Shown here piece by piece: positions 24,721 to 33,276 of a stretch of DNA of 64,000 bases. Source of the stretch: Solwaraspora sp. WMMA2065 (GTDB lineage: Bacteria; Actinomycetota; Actinomycetes; Mycobacteriales; Micromonosporaceae); NCBI RefSeq assembly GCF_030345075.1, contig NZ_CP128361.1, forward strand, positions 2,852,001-2,916,000, read 5' to 3'. The notes beneath the pieces were generated by a model, which was not told the DNA's origin, made no database searches, and saw nothing but the letters and a program-made list of their open reading frames with translations. The position numbers and the translations under genes are program-made. The first letter of the stretch is position 1, and each line of letters begins with the position of its first letter.

Positions 24721-25854
24721 TCAGCCGTGGCCGTTGAACGCGTCGCGCATCCGGGAGAAGAACCCGCCCTGCTTGGTCAGCTCGGCGACCTCCTCGCCCC
24801 GGGCCTTGGCGAACTCCCGCAGCGTCCGCTCCTGCTCCGCGTCGAGCTTGGTCGGGGTACGCACGTCGAGGTGCACGTAGAGGTCGCCGCGGCCGGTGCC
24901 GCGCAGATGCGGCACGCCGCGCCCACGCAGCCGCAGGGTGGCACCCGGCTGGGTGCCCGGCTTGACGTCCACCGGCTCGTCGCTGTCCAGGGTCCGGATG
25001 GTCAGCCGGGTGCCGAGCGCCGCGGCGGTCATCGGCACGGTGACCCGGCAGTGCAGGTCGTCACCCTTGCGGGAGTAGACGTCGTGCGGCCGCTCGTGGA
25101 TCTCGACGTACAGGTCACCGGCGGTGCCCCCGCCCGGCCCGACCTCGCCCTGCTGGGCCAGCCGGATCCGCATCCCGTCCTCCACCCCGGCGGGGATCTT
25201 GACGGTCAGCGAACGTCGGGTCCGCACCCGGCCGTCGCCGGAACAGGTGGTGCAGGGGTGCGGAATGACGGTGCCGTAGCCCTGGCAGGCGACGCAGGGC
25301 CGGGACGAGACCACCTGGCCGAGGAAGGTCCGTTGCACGGACTGCACCTCGCCGCGCCCGCCGCACGCCTCGCAGGTCGCCAGGTGGGTGCCGGCCGCGG
25401 TGCCCGCGCCGGAGCATGTGGTGCAGATCACCGCAGTGTCGACGGTGATCGGCGCCTCGACGCCGAACGCGGTGTCGGTCAGATCGAGCTCGAGGCGCAG
25501 GATCGCGTCGGCGCCGGGGCGGGTCCGCGACCGGGGCCCACGGGAGCCGGCCGCCGCCCCGAAGAAGGCGTCCATGATGTCCTGGAAGCCGACGAAGGGC
25601 CCGGCCCCGCCGGGGCCGCCGCCGGGCGCGCCGCCGGGTGCCAACGGGTCGCCACCGAGATCGACGATCTGCCGCTTCTGGTCGTCGGAGAGCACCTCGT
25701 ACGCGGCGTTGATGTCCTTGAACTTGTCAGCCGCCACCGGATCCGGATTGACGTCCGGATGGTACTGCCGGGCCAACTTGCGGTAGGCCCGCTTGATGTC
25801 GTCAGCGGAGGCGTCCCGGCTCACGCCGAGAATCCCGTAGTAGTCCTTGGCCAC
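24721..25854 (-). CDS. dnaJ: Chaperone DnaJ
   Basis: 377 residues from GTG 25854, which gives the canonical N-terminus [16 protein letters not shown]; an ATG at 25872 would add six residues. In order it has the J domain with HPD (about 36), a Gly-rich linker ([14 protein letters not shown]), four zinc repeats ([32 protein letters not shown]) and the C-terminal peptide-binding domains. It works with DnaK and GrpE. Placed 70 bases after hrcA, it belongs to the CIRCE-controlled unit and is the dnaJ2-type copy that is not beside dnaK. Confidence 0.96.
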   Translation of the reverse strand: MAKDYYGILGVSRDASADDIKRAYRKLARQYHPDVNPDPVAADKFKDINAAYEVLSDDQKRQIVDLGGDPLAPGGAPGGGPGGAGPFVGFQDIMDAFFGAAAGSRGPRSRTRPGADAILRLELDLTDTAFGVEAPITVDTAVICTTCSGAGTAAGTHLATCEACGGRGEVQSVQRTFLGQVVSSRPCVACQGYGTVIPHPCTTCSGDGRVRTRRSLTVKIPAGVEDGMRIRLAQQGEVGPGGGTAGDLYVEIHERPHDVYSRKGDDLHCRVTVPMTAAALGTRLTIRTLDSDEPVDVKPGTQPGATLRLRGRGVPHLRGTGRGDLYVHLDVRTPTKLDAEQERTLREFAKARGEEVAELTKQGGFFSRMRDAFNGHG

Positions 25855-25924
25855 TGCGTCTGGTGTCCTCATGTGTCAGTCTCGCATGTGCAGTTCGCCG
25901 GGTCGTATTGATCCTGCCCGCCGG

Positions 25925-26947
25925 TCAGTTCTGCGCCAGCAGATCGCCGACGTAGCGTGCCACGGCGCGAACCGTGGCGATGGTGCCGGGGTAGTCCATC
26001 CGGGTGGGCCCCAGCACGCCGAGGCCACCGACCATGACAGTGCCCGGACCGTAACCGGTGCTGACCACGGATGCGGCCCGCAGATTGTCGATTTCGTTCT
26101 CGTCGCCGATGCGGACCCGCAGGGTGCTCGGCTCCACCTCGCCGATCAGTTTGAGCAGGACGACCTCCTCCTCCAGTGCCTCCAGTATCGGGCGCAGGGA
26201 GCCCTGGAAGTCGAGTAGTCCCCCTCTGGCCAGGTTAGCGGTCCCGGCCAGGGCGAGGCGTTCCTCGTGCCGCTCGACCAGCGTCTCCAGCAGGACCGTC
26301 GAAAGCGTGGTCATCGCCGGTCGCAGGTCCGCTGGCACCTCGTCGACCAACGCCTGGACCAACGGCGGGGTGTCGGAGAGCCGACAACCGTCGAGCTTCT
26401 CGTTGGCCAGCCGACGCAGGTCGGTCACGTCGTCGGCACTGATCGGGGCCGGCAGCTCCACCAGTCGCTGCTCGACCCGGCCGGTGTCGACGATCAGGAC
26501 CAGCATCAGCCGAGTGGTCGAGATCGGCACCAGTTCCAGGTGCCGGACCGACGACCGGGCCAGGCTCGGGTACTGCACCACCGCGACCTGGCGGGTGAGC
26601 TGGGCGAGCAGCCGGACGGTGCGGTGCACGACGTCGTCGAGGTCGACGGCGCCGGCGAGGAAACGTTCGATCGCCCTGCGCTCGGCCGGGCTGAGCGGTT
26701 TCACCCGGGACAGCCGGTCGACGAACAACCGGTAGCCACGGTCGGTCGGGACCCGCCCGGCGCTGGTGTGCGGCTGCCGGATGTAGCCCTCCTCCTCCAG
26801 CACCGCCATGTCGTTACGGACGGTCGCCGGTGACACCCCGAGCTGGTGCCGCTCGACCAGCGCCTTGCTGCCGACCGGCTCCTGGGTGGCGACGTAGTCC
26901 TCGACGATCGCCCGGAGCACGTCGAGTTTGCGGTCGTCGAGACCCAT
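25925..26947 (-). CDS. hrcA: Heat-inducible transcription repressor HrcA
   Basis: 340 residues. ATG at 26947 follows GGAGGAGGTG. The N-terminal winged helix ([20 protein letters not shown], then [20 protein letters not shown] and [17 protein letters not shown]) and the GAF-like dimerisation part are standard. HrcA binds CIRCE operators; one lies 98 bases upstream, so it should repress itself and dnaJ. Confidence 0.97.
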   Translation of the reverse strand: MGLDDRKLDVLRAIVEDYVATQEPVGSKALVERHQLGVSPATVRNDMAVLEEEGYIRQPHTSAGRVPTDRGYRLFVDRLSRVKPLSPAERRAIERFLAGAVDLDDVVHRTVRLLAQLTRQVAVVQYPSLARSSVRHLELVPISTTRLMLVLIVDTGRVEQRLVELPAPISADDVTDLRRLANEKLDGCRLSDTPPLVQALVDEVPADLRPAMTTLSTVLLETLVERHEERLALAGTANLARGGLLDFQGSLRPILEALEEEVVLLKLIGEVEPSTLRVRIGDENEIDNLRAASVVSTGYGPGTVMVGGLGVLGPTRMDYPGTIATVRAVARYVGDLLAQN

Positions 26948-27044
26948 CTGCACCTCCTCCGCTGACACCGGTCGGACCGGTCCGAGGCTACGGTCCCGGC
27001 CGTCACGGCGGCCGCTGGGTGGCCGGACCGACGACGGACGCCGT

Positions 27045-27075
27045 TGCTGGCACTCGCCGGTTGTGAGTGCCAGCA
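27045..27075 (-). promoter_or_regulatory. CIRCE operator
   Basis: A perfect 11-bp inverted repeat tgctggcactc / gagtgccagca is separated by exactly 9 bases, matching the CIRCE consensus core GCACTC-N9-GAGTGC. It stands 98 bases upstream of the hrcA ATG. The remaining 250 bases up to the divergent DUF4870 gene show no other gene. Confidence 0.95.
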
Positions 27076-27316
27076 TACGTCGATCGGGCCGGGCCGGCGA
27101 TGATCAGTTCGCCGGGCGGGGGCGTACCGGGCGATATGTCACCAAACGCACTCACCCTGTCGGATCGGGCGGTTCGCTCGGGCTCGGATCGGTCGGCCGG
27201 CGGGCATCGTAAGGCCGGCCGGCCAACCCAGCGCAAGCCGACCGACCAGCGGAGACGGCCTACCCGGACGGGAAATTCGTCGGCGGGGCTAACTGGCGCG
27301 GCTTGATCCCTCCCCC

Positions 27317-27329
27317 TACCGTGTCGGGC
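27317..27329 (+). promoter_or_regulatory. Possible leaderless promoter of the DUF4870 gene
   Basis: TACCGT (27317-27322) followed by 7 bases and then the ATG at 27330 matches the leaderless pattern seen at other rightward genes here. No clear -35 or ribosome binding site is present. Confidence 0.4.
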
Positions 27330-27899
27330 ATGACTGAACCACCTCGCCCACCAGGGGAGTACGGTCCCGGCGGCATGCCGCAGGACCCCAACTCCCCGCC
27401 GCCACCTCCAGCGTCCTACTCGATGCCGGGCGAGGCCTCCTCTCCCGGATACCCCCCGCCGCCCGGCGGCGCGAGCCCGCCCCCCGGCGGATACCCCCCG
27501 CCCGGCGGTTTCCCGCCCGGCGGTCCGGCGTACGGAGGTCAACCCCCGTCCGGCTACGCCACCAACGACGACAAGACCTGGGCGCTGATCGCCCACTTCG
27601 GTGGCGCCCTGGGCGCGTTCATCAGCTTCGGACCGCTCGGTTTCGTCGGCCCGCTGATCGCCTACCTGGTCAAGGGTCAGCAGTCACCGGCCGTACGGGC
27701 GCATGCGCTGGCCGCGCTCAACTTCCAGATCCTCTGGTCGGCGATCGCCTTCGTGCTGCTCTTCGTCAGCTGGTGCCTGTTCTTCATCCCCAGCCTGGTG
27801 GTGTTCGCGATCCAGATCATCTTCGGGATCATCGCGGGCGTGAAGGCCAACGAGGGAACGCTGTACAAGTACCCGATGTCCGCCAACTTCATCAAGTGA
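27330..27899 (+). CDS. DUF4870-family membrane protein with Pro/Gly-rich N-terminus
   Basis: 189 residues. The first 80 are Pro/Gly/Tyr-rich (repeats such as GGYPPPGGFPPGGP), probably a flexible cytoplasmic tail. Then comes the DUF4870 core: DKTWALIAHFGGALGAFISF, GPLIAYLVKGQQSPAVRAHA, and two further membrane helices ending GIIAGVKANEGTLYKYPMS. It stands alone, divergent from hrcA and convergent with hemW. Function of the family is unknown. Confidence 0.92.
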   Translation: MTEPPRPPGEYGPGGMPQDPNSPPPPPASYSMPGEASSPGYPPPPGGASPPPGGYPPPGGFPPGGPAYGGQPPSGYATNDDKTWALIAHFGGALGAFISFGPLGFVGPLIAYLVKGQQSPAVRAHALAALNFQILWSAIAFVLLFVSWCLFFIPSLVVFAIQIIFGIIAGVKANEGTLYKYPMSANFIK

Positions 27900-27906
27900 C
27901 GCCGCT

Positions 27907-27937
27907 CGCCCCCGGATCCGTACCGGCTCCGGGGGCG
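27907..27937. terminator. Terminator between the DUF4870 gene and hemW
   Basis: A perfect 10-bp inverted repeat cgcccccgga / tccgggggcg with an 11-nt loop starts 8 bases after the stop at 27899. Flanking gtgacg/cgtcac extend the symmetry. It can serve both convergent genes. Confidence 0.8.
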
Positions 27938-27987
27938 TCACCGGTGGTGACAACGGGCCACCCACGGAAGGTCGCCCAGCAGCGGTT

Positions 27988-29211
27988 TCACGGCAGCAGG
28001 TCACGGACGATCGCGTCGGCCAGCAGCCGGCCACGCAGGGTCAGTACCGCCTGCCCGGCAGTGAGCGCTTCGGGGTCGAGTAGTCCGTCGTCGCCGGCCC
28101 GCCGGGCCGCGACCCGGCCGGCCGGGGCCAGGCGCGCCAGCGGCAGCCCGCTGGCCAGACGCAGCCCCAGCATCACCTCTTCGAACTGCTGCTCGGTGTC
28201 GGTGAGTAGTTCCCGGCCGTGGCCGGGCGACCGTCCGGCGGCCAGCCGCTCGGCGTACGACCGGGGATGCCGCACGTTCCACCAGCGGACCCCGCCGACG
28301 TGGCTGTGCGCCCCCGGCCCGAGCCCCCACCAGTCGCCGCCGGTCCAGTACAACAGGTTGTGCCGGCACCGGCCGGCGTCCGACCGTGCCCAGTTCGACA
28401 CCTCGTACCAGTCGAATCCGGCGCCGCTCAGGGCCGACTCGGCGGCGAGGTAGCGGTCGGCGGCGACGTCGTCGTCGGGGTACGGCAGTTCGCCGCGCCG
28501 CATCCGGGCCGCCAACCGGGTGCCGTCCTCGACGATCAGCGCGTACGCGCTGACGTGGTCCACCCCGGCCGCCACCACCGCCGCCAGCGACTCGTCGAAG
28601 TCCGCCGCGCTCTCCCCCGGCGTACCGTAGATCAGGTCGAGATTGACGTGCTCGAACCCGGCCTCCCGGGCCTCTCGGGCGGCGGTGACCGCGCGGCCCG
28701 GCGCGTGCCGGCGGTCCAGCACGGCGAGCACCGCCGCCGCGGTCGACTGCATGCCGAGCGACACCCTGGTGTAGCCGGCGGCGCGCAGCGCCCGCAGCGA
28801 CGCCGGCGTCACCGACTCGGGGTTGGCCTCGGTGGTGACCTCCGCGTCGGCGGCCAGCCCCCAGGTGGCGTCGATCGCGTCGAGCAGCCGGGCCAGTGCG
28901 TCGGCGGGCAGCAGACTCGGCGTGCCGCCGCCGACGAAGACCGTGTCCACCTGCCGAGGCGGCCGGTCAGCCAGGACCTTCGCGGCCAGCTCCAGCTCGG
29001 CCAGCACGGCGTCCAGGTACTCCCCGACCGGTGCGCTGCCGCCGAGTTCGGCAGGCGTGTACGTGTTGAAGTCGCAGTAGCCGCAGCGGGTGGCGCAGAA
29101 CGGCACATGCAGATAGACCCCGAAGCCGCGCCGGCCGCTACGGGCGAGCGCGGATGGCGGTAGCGCCCCGTCGGCGGGCACCGGCGTACCGGCGGGTGGT
29201 GCTCCTGGCAT
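27988..29211 (-). CDS. hemW: Radical SAM heme chaperone HemW
   Basis: 407 residues from ATG 29211. The radical-SAM cluster motif is CATRCGYCDF (about residue 40), preceded by GVYLHVPF and followed by VDTVFVGGGTPSLL and TTEANPESVTP, all diagnostic of HemW rather than HemN. The cysteine directly after the third cluster Cys, present in true HemN, is absent. It is thought to deliver heme to respiratory enzymes. Its start is 17 bases from the divergent crotonase start, so the two share promoter DNA. Confidence 0.93.
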   Translation of the reverse strand: MPGAPPAGTPVPADGALPPSALARSGRRGFGVYLHVPFCATRCGYCDFNTYTPAELGGSAPVGEYLDAVLAELELAAKVLADRPPRQVDTVFVGGGTPSLLPADALARLLDAIDATWGLAADAEVTTEANPESVTPASLRALRAAGYTRVSLGMQSTAAAVLAVLDRRHAPGRAVTAAREAREAGFEHVNLDLIYGTPGESAADFDESLAAVVAAGVDHVSAYALIVEDGTRLAARMRRGELPYPDDDVAADRYLAAESALSGAGFDWYEVSNWARSDAGRCRHNLLYWTGGDWWGLGPGAHSHVGGVRWWNVRHPRSYAERLAAGRSPGHGRELLTDTEQQFEEVMLGLRLASGLPLARLAPAGRVAARRAGDDGLLDPEALTAGQAVLTLRGRLLADAIVRDLLP

Positions 29212-29216
29212 GGGAC

Positions 29217-29228
29217 TAGTGTGCCGGC
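29217..29228 (+). promoter_or_regulatory. Leaderless promoter element between hemW and crotonase genes
   Basis: TAGTGT (29217-29222) lies 6 bases before the ATG at 29229. It overlaps the palindrome actagt at 29215-29220, which could provide part of a -10 for hemW on the other strand. Only 17 bases separate the two start codons, so both mRNAs must be almost or entirely leaderless. Confidence 0.45.
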
Positions 29229-30029
29229 ATGGATGAGCCCCGACCCACCAGGTCCGCGCAGCCACTGATCCGCACGGCCACCGCCGCCGGGATCACCACC
29301 CTGACCCTGGACAGCCCGGGCAACCGCAACGCGCTGTCCACCCCGCTGATGACCGACCTGCTCGCCGCGTTGTCCGCAGCGGTCGCCGACCCGCAGGTCC
29401 GGGTGGTGGTGCTGAGCCACACCGGGCCGGTCTTCTGCTCCGGTGCCGACCTGAAGGAGACCGCTGAGGCGTACGCGACCCGGCAGGTGCCGGTCGGGAT
29501 GCTCGGCGACGTACTGGCGGCGATGTGGGAATGTCCCAAACCGGTGGTGGCCCGGGTCGGCGGCCCGGCCAGGGCCGGCGGGCTGGGGCTGATCGCCGCG
29601 GCCGACATCGCGATCTGCGACGCGGCGGCCACCTTCGCCTTCACCGAGGTACGGCTCGGAGTGGTCCCGGCGGTGATCTCCGCCACCGTGCTGCGCCGGC
29701 TGCAGCCACGGGCGGCGGCGCAGCTGTACCTCACCGGTGAACCGTTCGACGGTGCCCGGGCGGCGCAGATCGGTCTGGTCAGCGCCGCCGTACCGGCCGG
29801 GGAGCTGGACGCCGCGGTGACGGCGAGCTGCGCCGCGCTCGTCCGGGGCGCTCCGGGCGCCCTGGCCGGCACCAAGCAGCTGCTCCGGCGCACTCCGCCG
29901 ACGGACATCCGGGCCGAGACGGCCGAGCTGCGCGAGCTCTCCACCGGATACTTCCTCTCCGACGAGGGCCGCGAGGGCGTACGGGCGTTCCGCGACAAAC
30001 GCGACCCGAGCTGGCTGCCGGGACGGTGA
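29229..30029 (+). CDS. Enoyl-CoA hydratase/isomerase (crotonase) family protein
   Basis: 266 residues. The crotonase fold is evident from TLDSPGNRNALSTPLM, the oxyanion-hole segment VFCSGADLKE (about residue 75), and GGPARAGGLGLIAAADIAI with EVRLGVVPAVI downstream. The residue in the usual Glu144 position reads as Ala/Gly in AGGLGL, while EVRLGV keeps the second acid, so it may be an isomerase or another crotonase activity. The gene stands alone; the exact substrate is unknown. Confidence 0.9.
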   Translation: MDEPRPTRSAQPLIRTATAAGITTLTLDSPGNRNALSTPLMTDLLAALSAAVADPQVRVVVLSHTGPVFCSGADLKETAEAYATRQVPVGMLGDVLAAMWECPKPVVARVGGPARAGGLGLIAAADIAICDAAATFAFTEVRLGVVPAVISATVLRRLQPRAAAQLYLTGEPFDGARAAQIGLVSAAVPAGELDAAVTASCAALVRGAPGALAGTKQLLRRTPPTDIRAETAELRELSTGYFLSDEGREGVRAFRDKRDPSWLPGR

Positions 30030-30175
30030 GCACGGATACTCGCCCCGAAACGGGGTAAGTCCGGCGTACGGGGCCGAGGCGTACGGCGTAAGGGTCGGGT
30101 ACGGCAAGCGCGCGGGGCCCTCTCCCGCTGGACGACACAACCGTCCCTGGTGTACCAAAGGTCCCAGCAATACGC

Positions 30176-31072
30176 GTGGGGGTGACGGTGCGGGCTCGGA
30201 CGGTGCTGGTGCTGGTCGCCGTGCTGGCGGCAATCGCCCTGTTGGGCGGGGTCGGCCTGGGCCGGTGGATCGGCGATTTCGCGTTGCCCGGTGGTTATCG
30301 GGGTTGCACCGTCGAGCTGCCCGATTCCATGCCCGGGGCCGGCGACGGCCAGTTGCGCCGGGTGACGCTCGATCCGGAGCAGATGGCGAACGCCGCCACC
30401 ATCGCGGCGATCGGAGTGCAGCGCGGGCTGCCGCCGCGTGCCGTGGTGGTGGCGCTGGCGACCGGGTTCCAGGAGTCCAAGCTGCGCAACCTGACCGGCG
30501 GTGACCGGGACTCGGTCGGATTGTTCCAGCAGCGACCCAGCCAGGGGTGGGGCACGGTCGAACAGATTCGCGACACCAGGTACGCGACGAACGCGTTCTA
30601 CGCCGGCCTGGAACGGATCCGGGGCTGGCAGGACATGCGGGTCACCGACGCCGCCCAGGCGGTCCAGCGGTCGGCCTTCCCCGAGGCGTACGAGAAGTGG
30701 ACCGACGAGTCGCAGGTGCTCACAGCCGCGCTGCTCGGCGAGGCCACCGGCGCGGTCGCCTGCACGGTGACCCAGGATCCGGTGATGCGGGGTGCCGAGG
30801 CGACGGCGGCGCTCACGGACGGTCTGCGGCTGGACTGGGGCGGGCTGGAGTCGCTGCTGCCGGGACCGACCACGCCGTCACTGAGCGTTCCGGCAGAGAA
30901 CACACAGGCCGGGTGGCGATATGCGCACTGGCTGGTTTCCCATGCCACTGATCACGGCGTCAAAAGGGTCACGTTCGGCGATCAGGAATGGACTGCGGAA
31001 GGCGGCAGTTGGTCGTCGATTTCCGGCAGTGAGATCGAGACCGGGCGGGTGATGGCGGAGGTCTTCGCCTGA
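30176..31072 (+). CDS. Secreted lysozyme-like/transglycosylase-like protein
   Basis: 298 residues, GTG start at 30176 (GTG 30182 also possible). One N-terminal membrane helix (about residues 9-30) acts as signal or anchor. The core AATIAAIGVQRGLPPRAVVV, ALATGFQESKLRNLTGGDRD, SVGLFQQRPSQGWGTVEQI resembles a goose-lysozyme/SLT fold with a glutamate in FQES as likely acid. Actinomycete relatives are often labelled only as hypothetical. A peptidoglycan role is inferred. The last 70 residues form a separate small domain ending in GRVMAEVFA. Confidence 0.75.
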   Translation: MGVTVRARTVLVLVAVLAAIALLGGVGLGRWIGDFALPGGYRGCTVELPDSMPGAGDGQLRRVTLDPEQMANAATIAAIGVQRGLPPRAVVVALATGFQESKLRNLTGGDRDSVGLFQQRPSQGWGTVEQIRDTRYATNAFYAGLERIRGWQDMRVTDAAQAVQRSAFPEAYEKWTDESQVLTAALLGEATGAVACTVTQDPVMRGAEATAALTDGLRLDWGGLESLLPGPTTPSLSVPAENTQAGWRYAHWLVSHATDHGVKRVTFGDQEWTAEGGSWSSISGSEIETGRVMAEVFA

Positions 31073-31102
31073 CGTCGACAACTGCCCCCTGGTTGCACAT
31101 CT

Positions 31103-31115
31103 TAACTGACAGTTA
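31103..31115. promoter_or_regulatory. Short palindrome in the leader region of the dioxygenase gene
   Basis: taactg-a-cagtta is a perfect 13-bp palindrome in a locally A+T-rich stretch 215 bases before the dioxygenase start. A -10-like TAGGAT occurs at 31274-31279 without a clear -35. The palindrome could be an operator for the dioxygenase gene. Confidence 0.35.
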
Positions 31116-31329
31116 GCGCAACATGCGGCAAATTATACAATCCGGACATCTCGCACGATGCTCCTGTACCGAAAGTGCGTGCCCCGACACCTCACGTGCG
31201 ATCAACTGTGGCCGACCACACGGCCCGCGAATTGCTGACAATCGGGCCCGGGCGGGCCGGCCGAGAGGCGGGCTAGGATCGGCATCCGCCAGGCCCAAAT
31301 GGGCGCACCACCGACAGGACGGGAAAGCT

Positions 31330-32232
31330 GTGTTCGATTACGGCGGGCGGACCGGTTACGAAGCGATCAGCGACATCGACCGCAAGGAGTTCCACGAGCA
31401 GGGCTTCCTCCTGCTGCGCAATGTGCTGACCGAGGACCACCGAGCGGCACTCGAGGCCGCGGTCGACCGGGTGTACGCCGAGGAGAAGGCCGCCGGTAAG
31501 ACCACCGCCGACGGCACCCTGCACCTGCTGGGCTTCCTGGACCGCGACGAACTCTTCGGCGACCTGCTCACCCATCCGATCGCGTTCCCCTACATGTGGG
31601 GGCTGGCCGGTTGGAACATCTACACCCACCACAACCATCTCGACGTCACCCCACCGGCGCTGGAGCCGGAGAAGCCGTACTGGGGGTGGCACCAGGACGG
31701 CTACCGGCAGAACTCCGACCCGGAGACGATGGACCCGAACCTGCCCCGGCCGATGTTCTCGCTGAAGGTGGCCTACGTCCTGTCCGACCTGTCGGAGACC
31801 GGCCGCGGCGCCACCAAGGTGATCCCCGGCAGCCACCTGCGCAACTCCCTGCCCCGCCCGGCCGACCTCACCGTGCACAACCCGGATCCCGAGGGTACGG
31901 TCGAGATCACCGCCAACCCGGGCGACGCGTTCATCTTCGACCGCCGGCAATGGCACTCCCGGTCGACCAACCTGTCCACGATCACCCGCAAGATGCTGTT
32001 CATCGGGTACACGTACCGCTGGATCCGCCCGTTGGACGAGTTGCATGTCGACAAGGACGGCCAGTGGTGGGCGAACCGGACCCCGGTGCAGCGACAGCTG
32101 CTCGGCGAAGGCACCCACACGGCGAACTACTGGGGCATCAACTGGGACGGCTACATCGACGACGAAATCCCGCTCCGTAAGGAACTCAAGGAGCGTGAGC
32201 TGCTCGACCGCAGCATCCCCTGGCTGCGCTGA
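31330..32232 (+). CDS. Phytanoyl-CoA dioxygenase family (Fe(II)/2-oxoglutarate) protein
   Basis: 300 residues from GTG 31330. The metal triad is visible as WHQDGYRQNS (H-x-D, about residue 122) and RQWHSRSTN (distal His, about 210), with a 2-oxoglutarate-binding Arg close after the latter. KEFHEQGFLLLRNVLTEDHR and GRGATKVIPGSHLRNSLPR are typical of the PhyH fold. The substrate is unknown; such enzymes hydroxylate lipids, amino acids or secondary metabolites. The gene is solitary, with a terminator following. Confidence 0.88.
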   Translation: MFDYGGRTGYEAISDIDRKEFHEQGFLLLRNVLTEDHRAALEAAVDRVYAEEKAAGKTTADGTLHLLGFLDRDELFGDLLTHPIAFPYMWGLAGWNIYTHHNHLDVTPPALEPEKPYWGWHQDGYRQNSDPETMDPNLPRPMFSLKVAYVLSDLSETGRGATKVIPGSHLRNSLPRPADLTVHNPDPEGTVEITANPGDAFIFDRRQWHSRSTNLSTITRKMLFIGYTYRWIRPLDELHVDKDGQWWANRTPVQRQLLGEGTHTANYWGINWDGYIDDEIPLRKELKERELLDRSIPWLR

Positions 32233-32245
32233 CCAGCGGTCACCG

Positions 32246-32301
32246 GGTCCGTCGTCGGCATCCGCCCCGCCTGTGCCGGGGATGGGCGCCGACGACGGAC
32301 C
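32246..32301. terminator. Terminator after the dioxygenase gene
   Basis: A perfect 14-bp inverted repeat ggtccgtcgtcggc / gccgacgacggacc (32246-32259, 32288-32301) surrounds a G+C-rich loop with partial internal pairing. It lies between convergent genes and probably serves the rightward one, perhaps both. Confidence 0.75.
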
Positions 32302-32370
32302 AGGTGCCGTCAGCTGTCGATCGCGCGGTCAGTCCGTCGGCCCGAGCGCTCGGCCAGTCGACCCGGCCAG

Positions 32371-32649
32371 TCAGTACCGGCTCATGCTGCGGCGGCCACC
32401 GACCCCGACGACCAGTGCCACACCGACCGCGGCCAGAATCACCTGCACGAAGAACTCCCGCCAGTCGAAGCCGGCGGTGCTGGCGAAGCCGCCGGCACGG
32501 GCGATGACAGTGCCCAGCAGGGCGGCACCGACGCCGATCAGCATAGTCAACCAAATCGGGATGTTCTGCTTGCCCGGCACGACCAGACGGCCGAGCGCAC
32601 CGATAATGAGGCCGACGATGAGTGCGGTGATGATGCCCATGACGCTCAT
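32371..32649 (-). CDS. GlsB/YeaQ/YmgE-family membrane stress protein
   Basis: 92 residues. AAGGAGGAG sits directly before the ATG at 32649. Three membrane helices: ITALIVGLIIGALGRLV, IWLTMLIGVGAALLGTVIA and FVQVILAAVGVALVVGVGG, with the family's GR-VPGKQ turn. Members are linked to general stress; the molecular role is unknown. Solitary, 105 bases after the NUDIX gene. Confidence 0.93.
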   Translation of the reverse strand: MSVMGIITALIVGLIIGALGRLVVPGKQNIPIWLTMLIGVGAALLGTVIARAGGFASTAGFDWREFFVQVILAAVGVALVVGVGGRRSMSRY

Positions 32650-32754
32650 CTTTTCTCCTCCTTGTCGGAGATGTCGCGTTGTCCTTGGTGACCGCTTAGT
32701 TCCCGGCCATCGCGACAACCAAACCGATTCATCTCCGCCGGACGAGCAACCGCG

Positions 32755-33276
32755 TCAGCGTCCGAAGGATGCCGCCACGTCCCGTACCGCCGCGTCCATG
32801 GTCGTGAAGGCCAGCGACGGCGGCTCGGCGAGGGCGAACCAACCACACTCGGTGGCCTCTGCCGGATCAAGCCGGATCCGGTCGCCGACCAGGGTGGCCA
32901 GGAAGAAGCACTCCAGCACGCTCAACGTCTCGTCCTGGAACTCGTACTCACCCAGATAGAGGCCGACCAACGCACCGAGCTCGACCTCGACGCCCAACTC
33001 CTCCCGGCACTCGCGCAGCGCCGCCGACCGGGGGTGCTCCGCCCCGTCGCAGAACCCGCCCGGGGTCTCCCACTGACCAGCCCGGGGCGGTTTGGCCCGT
33101 CGGATGGCCAGAAACCGGGTACGGGCGGGGTCGGTCACCACCACGTTGACCGTCGGCCGGGAACTCTGGAACAGCTGGTAGTCGCAGCCACCGCAGCGAA
33201 CCGGCGGCGGGCCGGGAAGCCCGGCACCGCACCGCGGGCAGTACGCCGCGCTCGGGCCGTACCCACGGGGGATCAC
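32755..33276 (-). CDS. NUDIX hydrolase with N-terminal zinc ribbon
   Basis: 173 residues, GTG start overlapping the lepA stop (GTGA). [19 protein letters not shown] forms a zinc ribbon at residues 13-31. The Nudix box [23 protein letters not shown] (read in two parts: [12 protein letters not shown] and [10 protein letters not shown]) is intact at about 75-97. It resembles NudC-like or ADP-ribose-type hydrolases; the substrate is unknown. Translational coupling to lepA is notable. Confidence 0.9.
   Translation of the reverse strand: MIPRGYGPSAAYCPRCGAGLPGPPPVRCGGCDYQLFQSSRPTVNVVVTDPARTRFLAIRRAKPPRAGQWETPGGFCDGAEHPRSAALRECREELGVEVELGALVGLYLGEYEFQDETLSVLECFFLATLVGDRIRLDPAEATECGWFALAEPPSLAFTTMDAAVRDVAASFGR

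Noticed and set aside
30030-30175. c-di-AMP (ydaO-type) riboswitch before the lysozyme-like gene
   Set aside because: Such switches often precede actinobacterial wall hydrolases, but the conserved core sequences cannot be found in this stretch.
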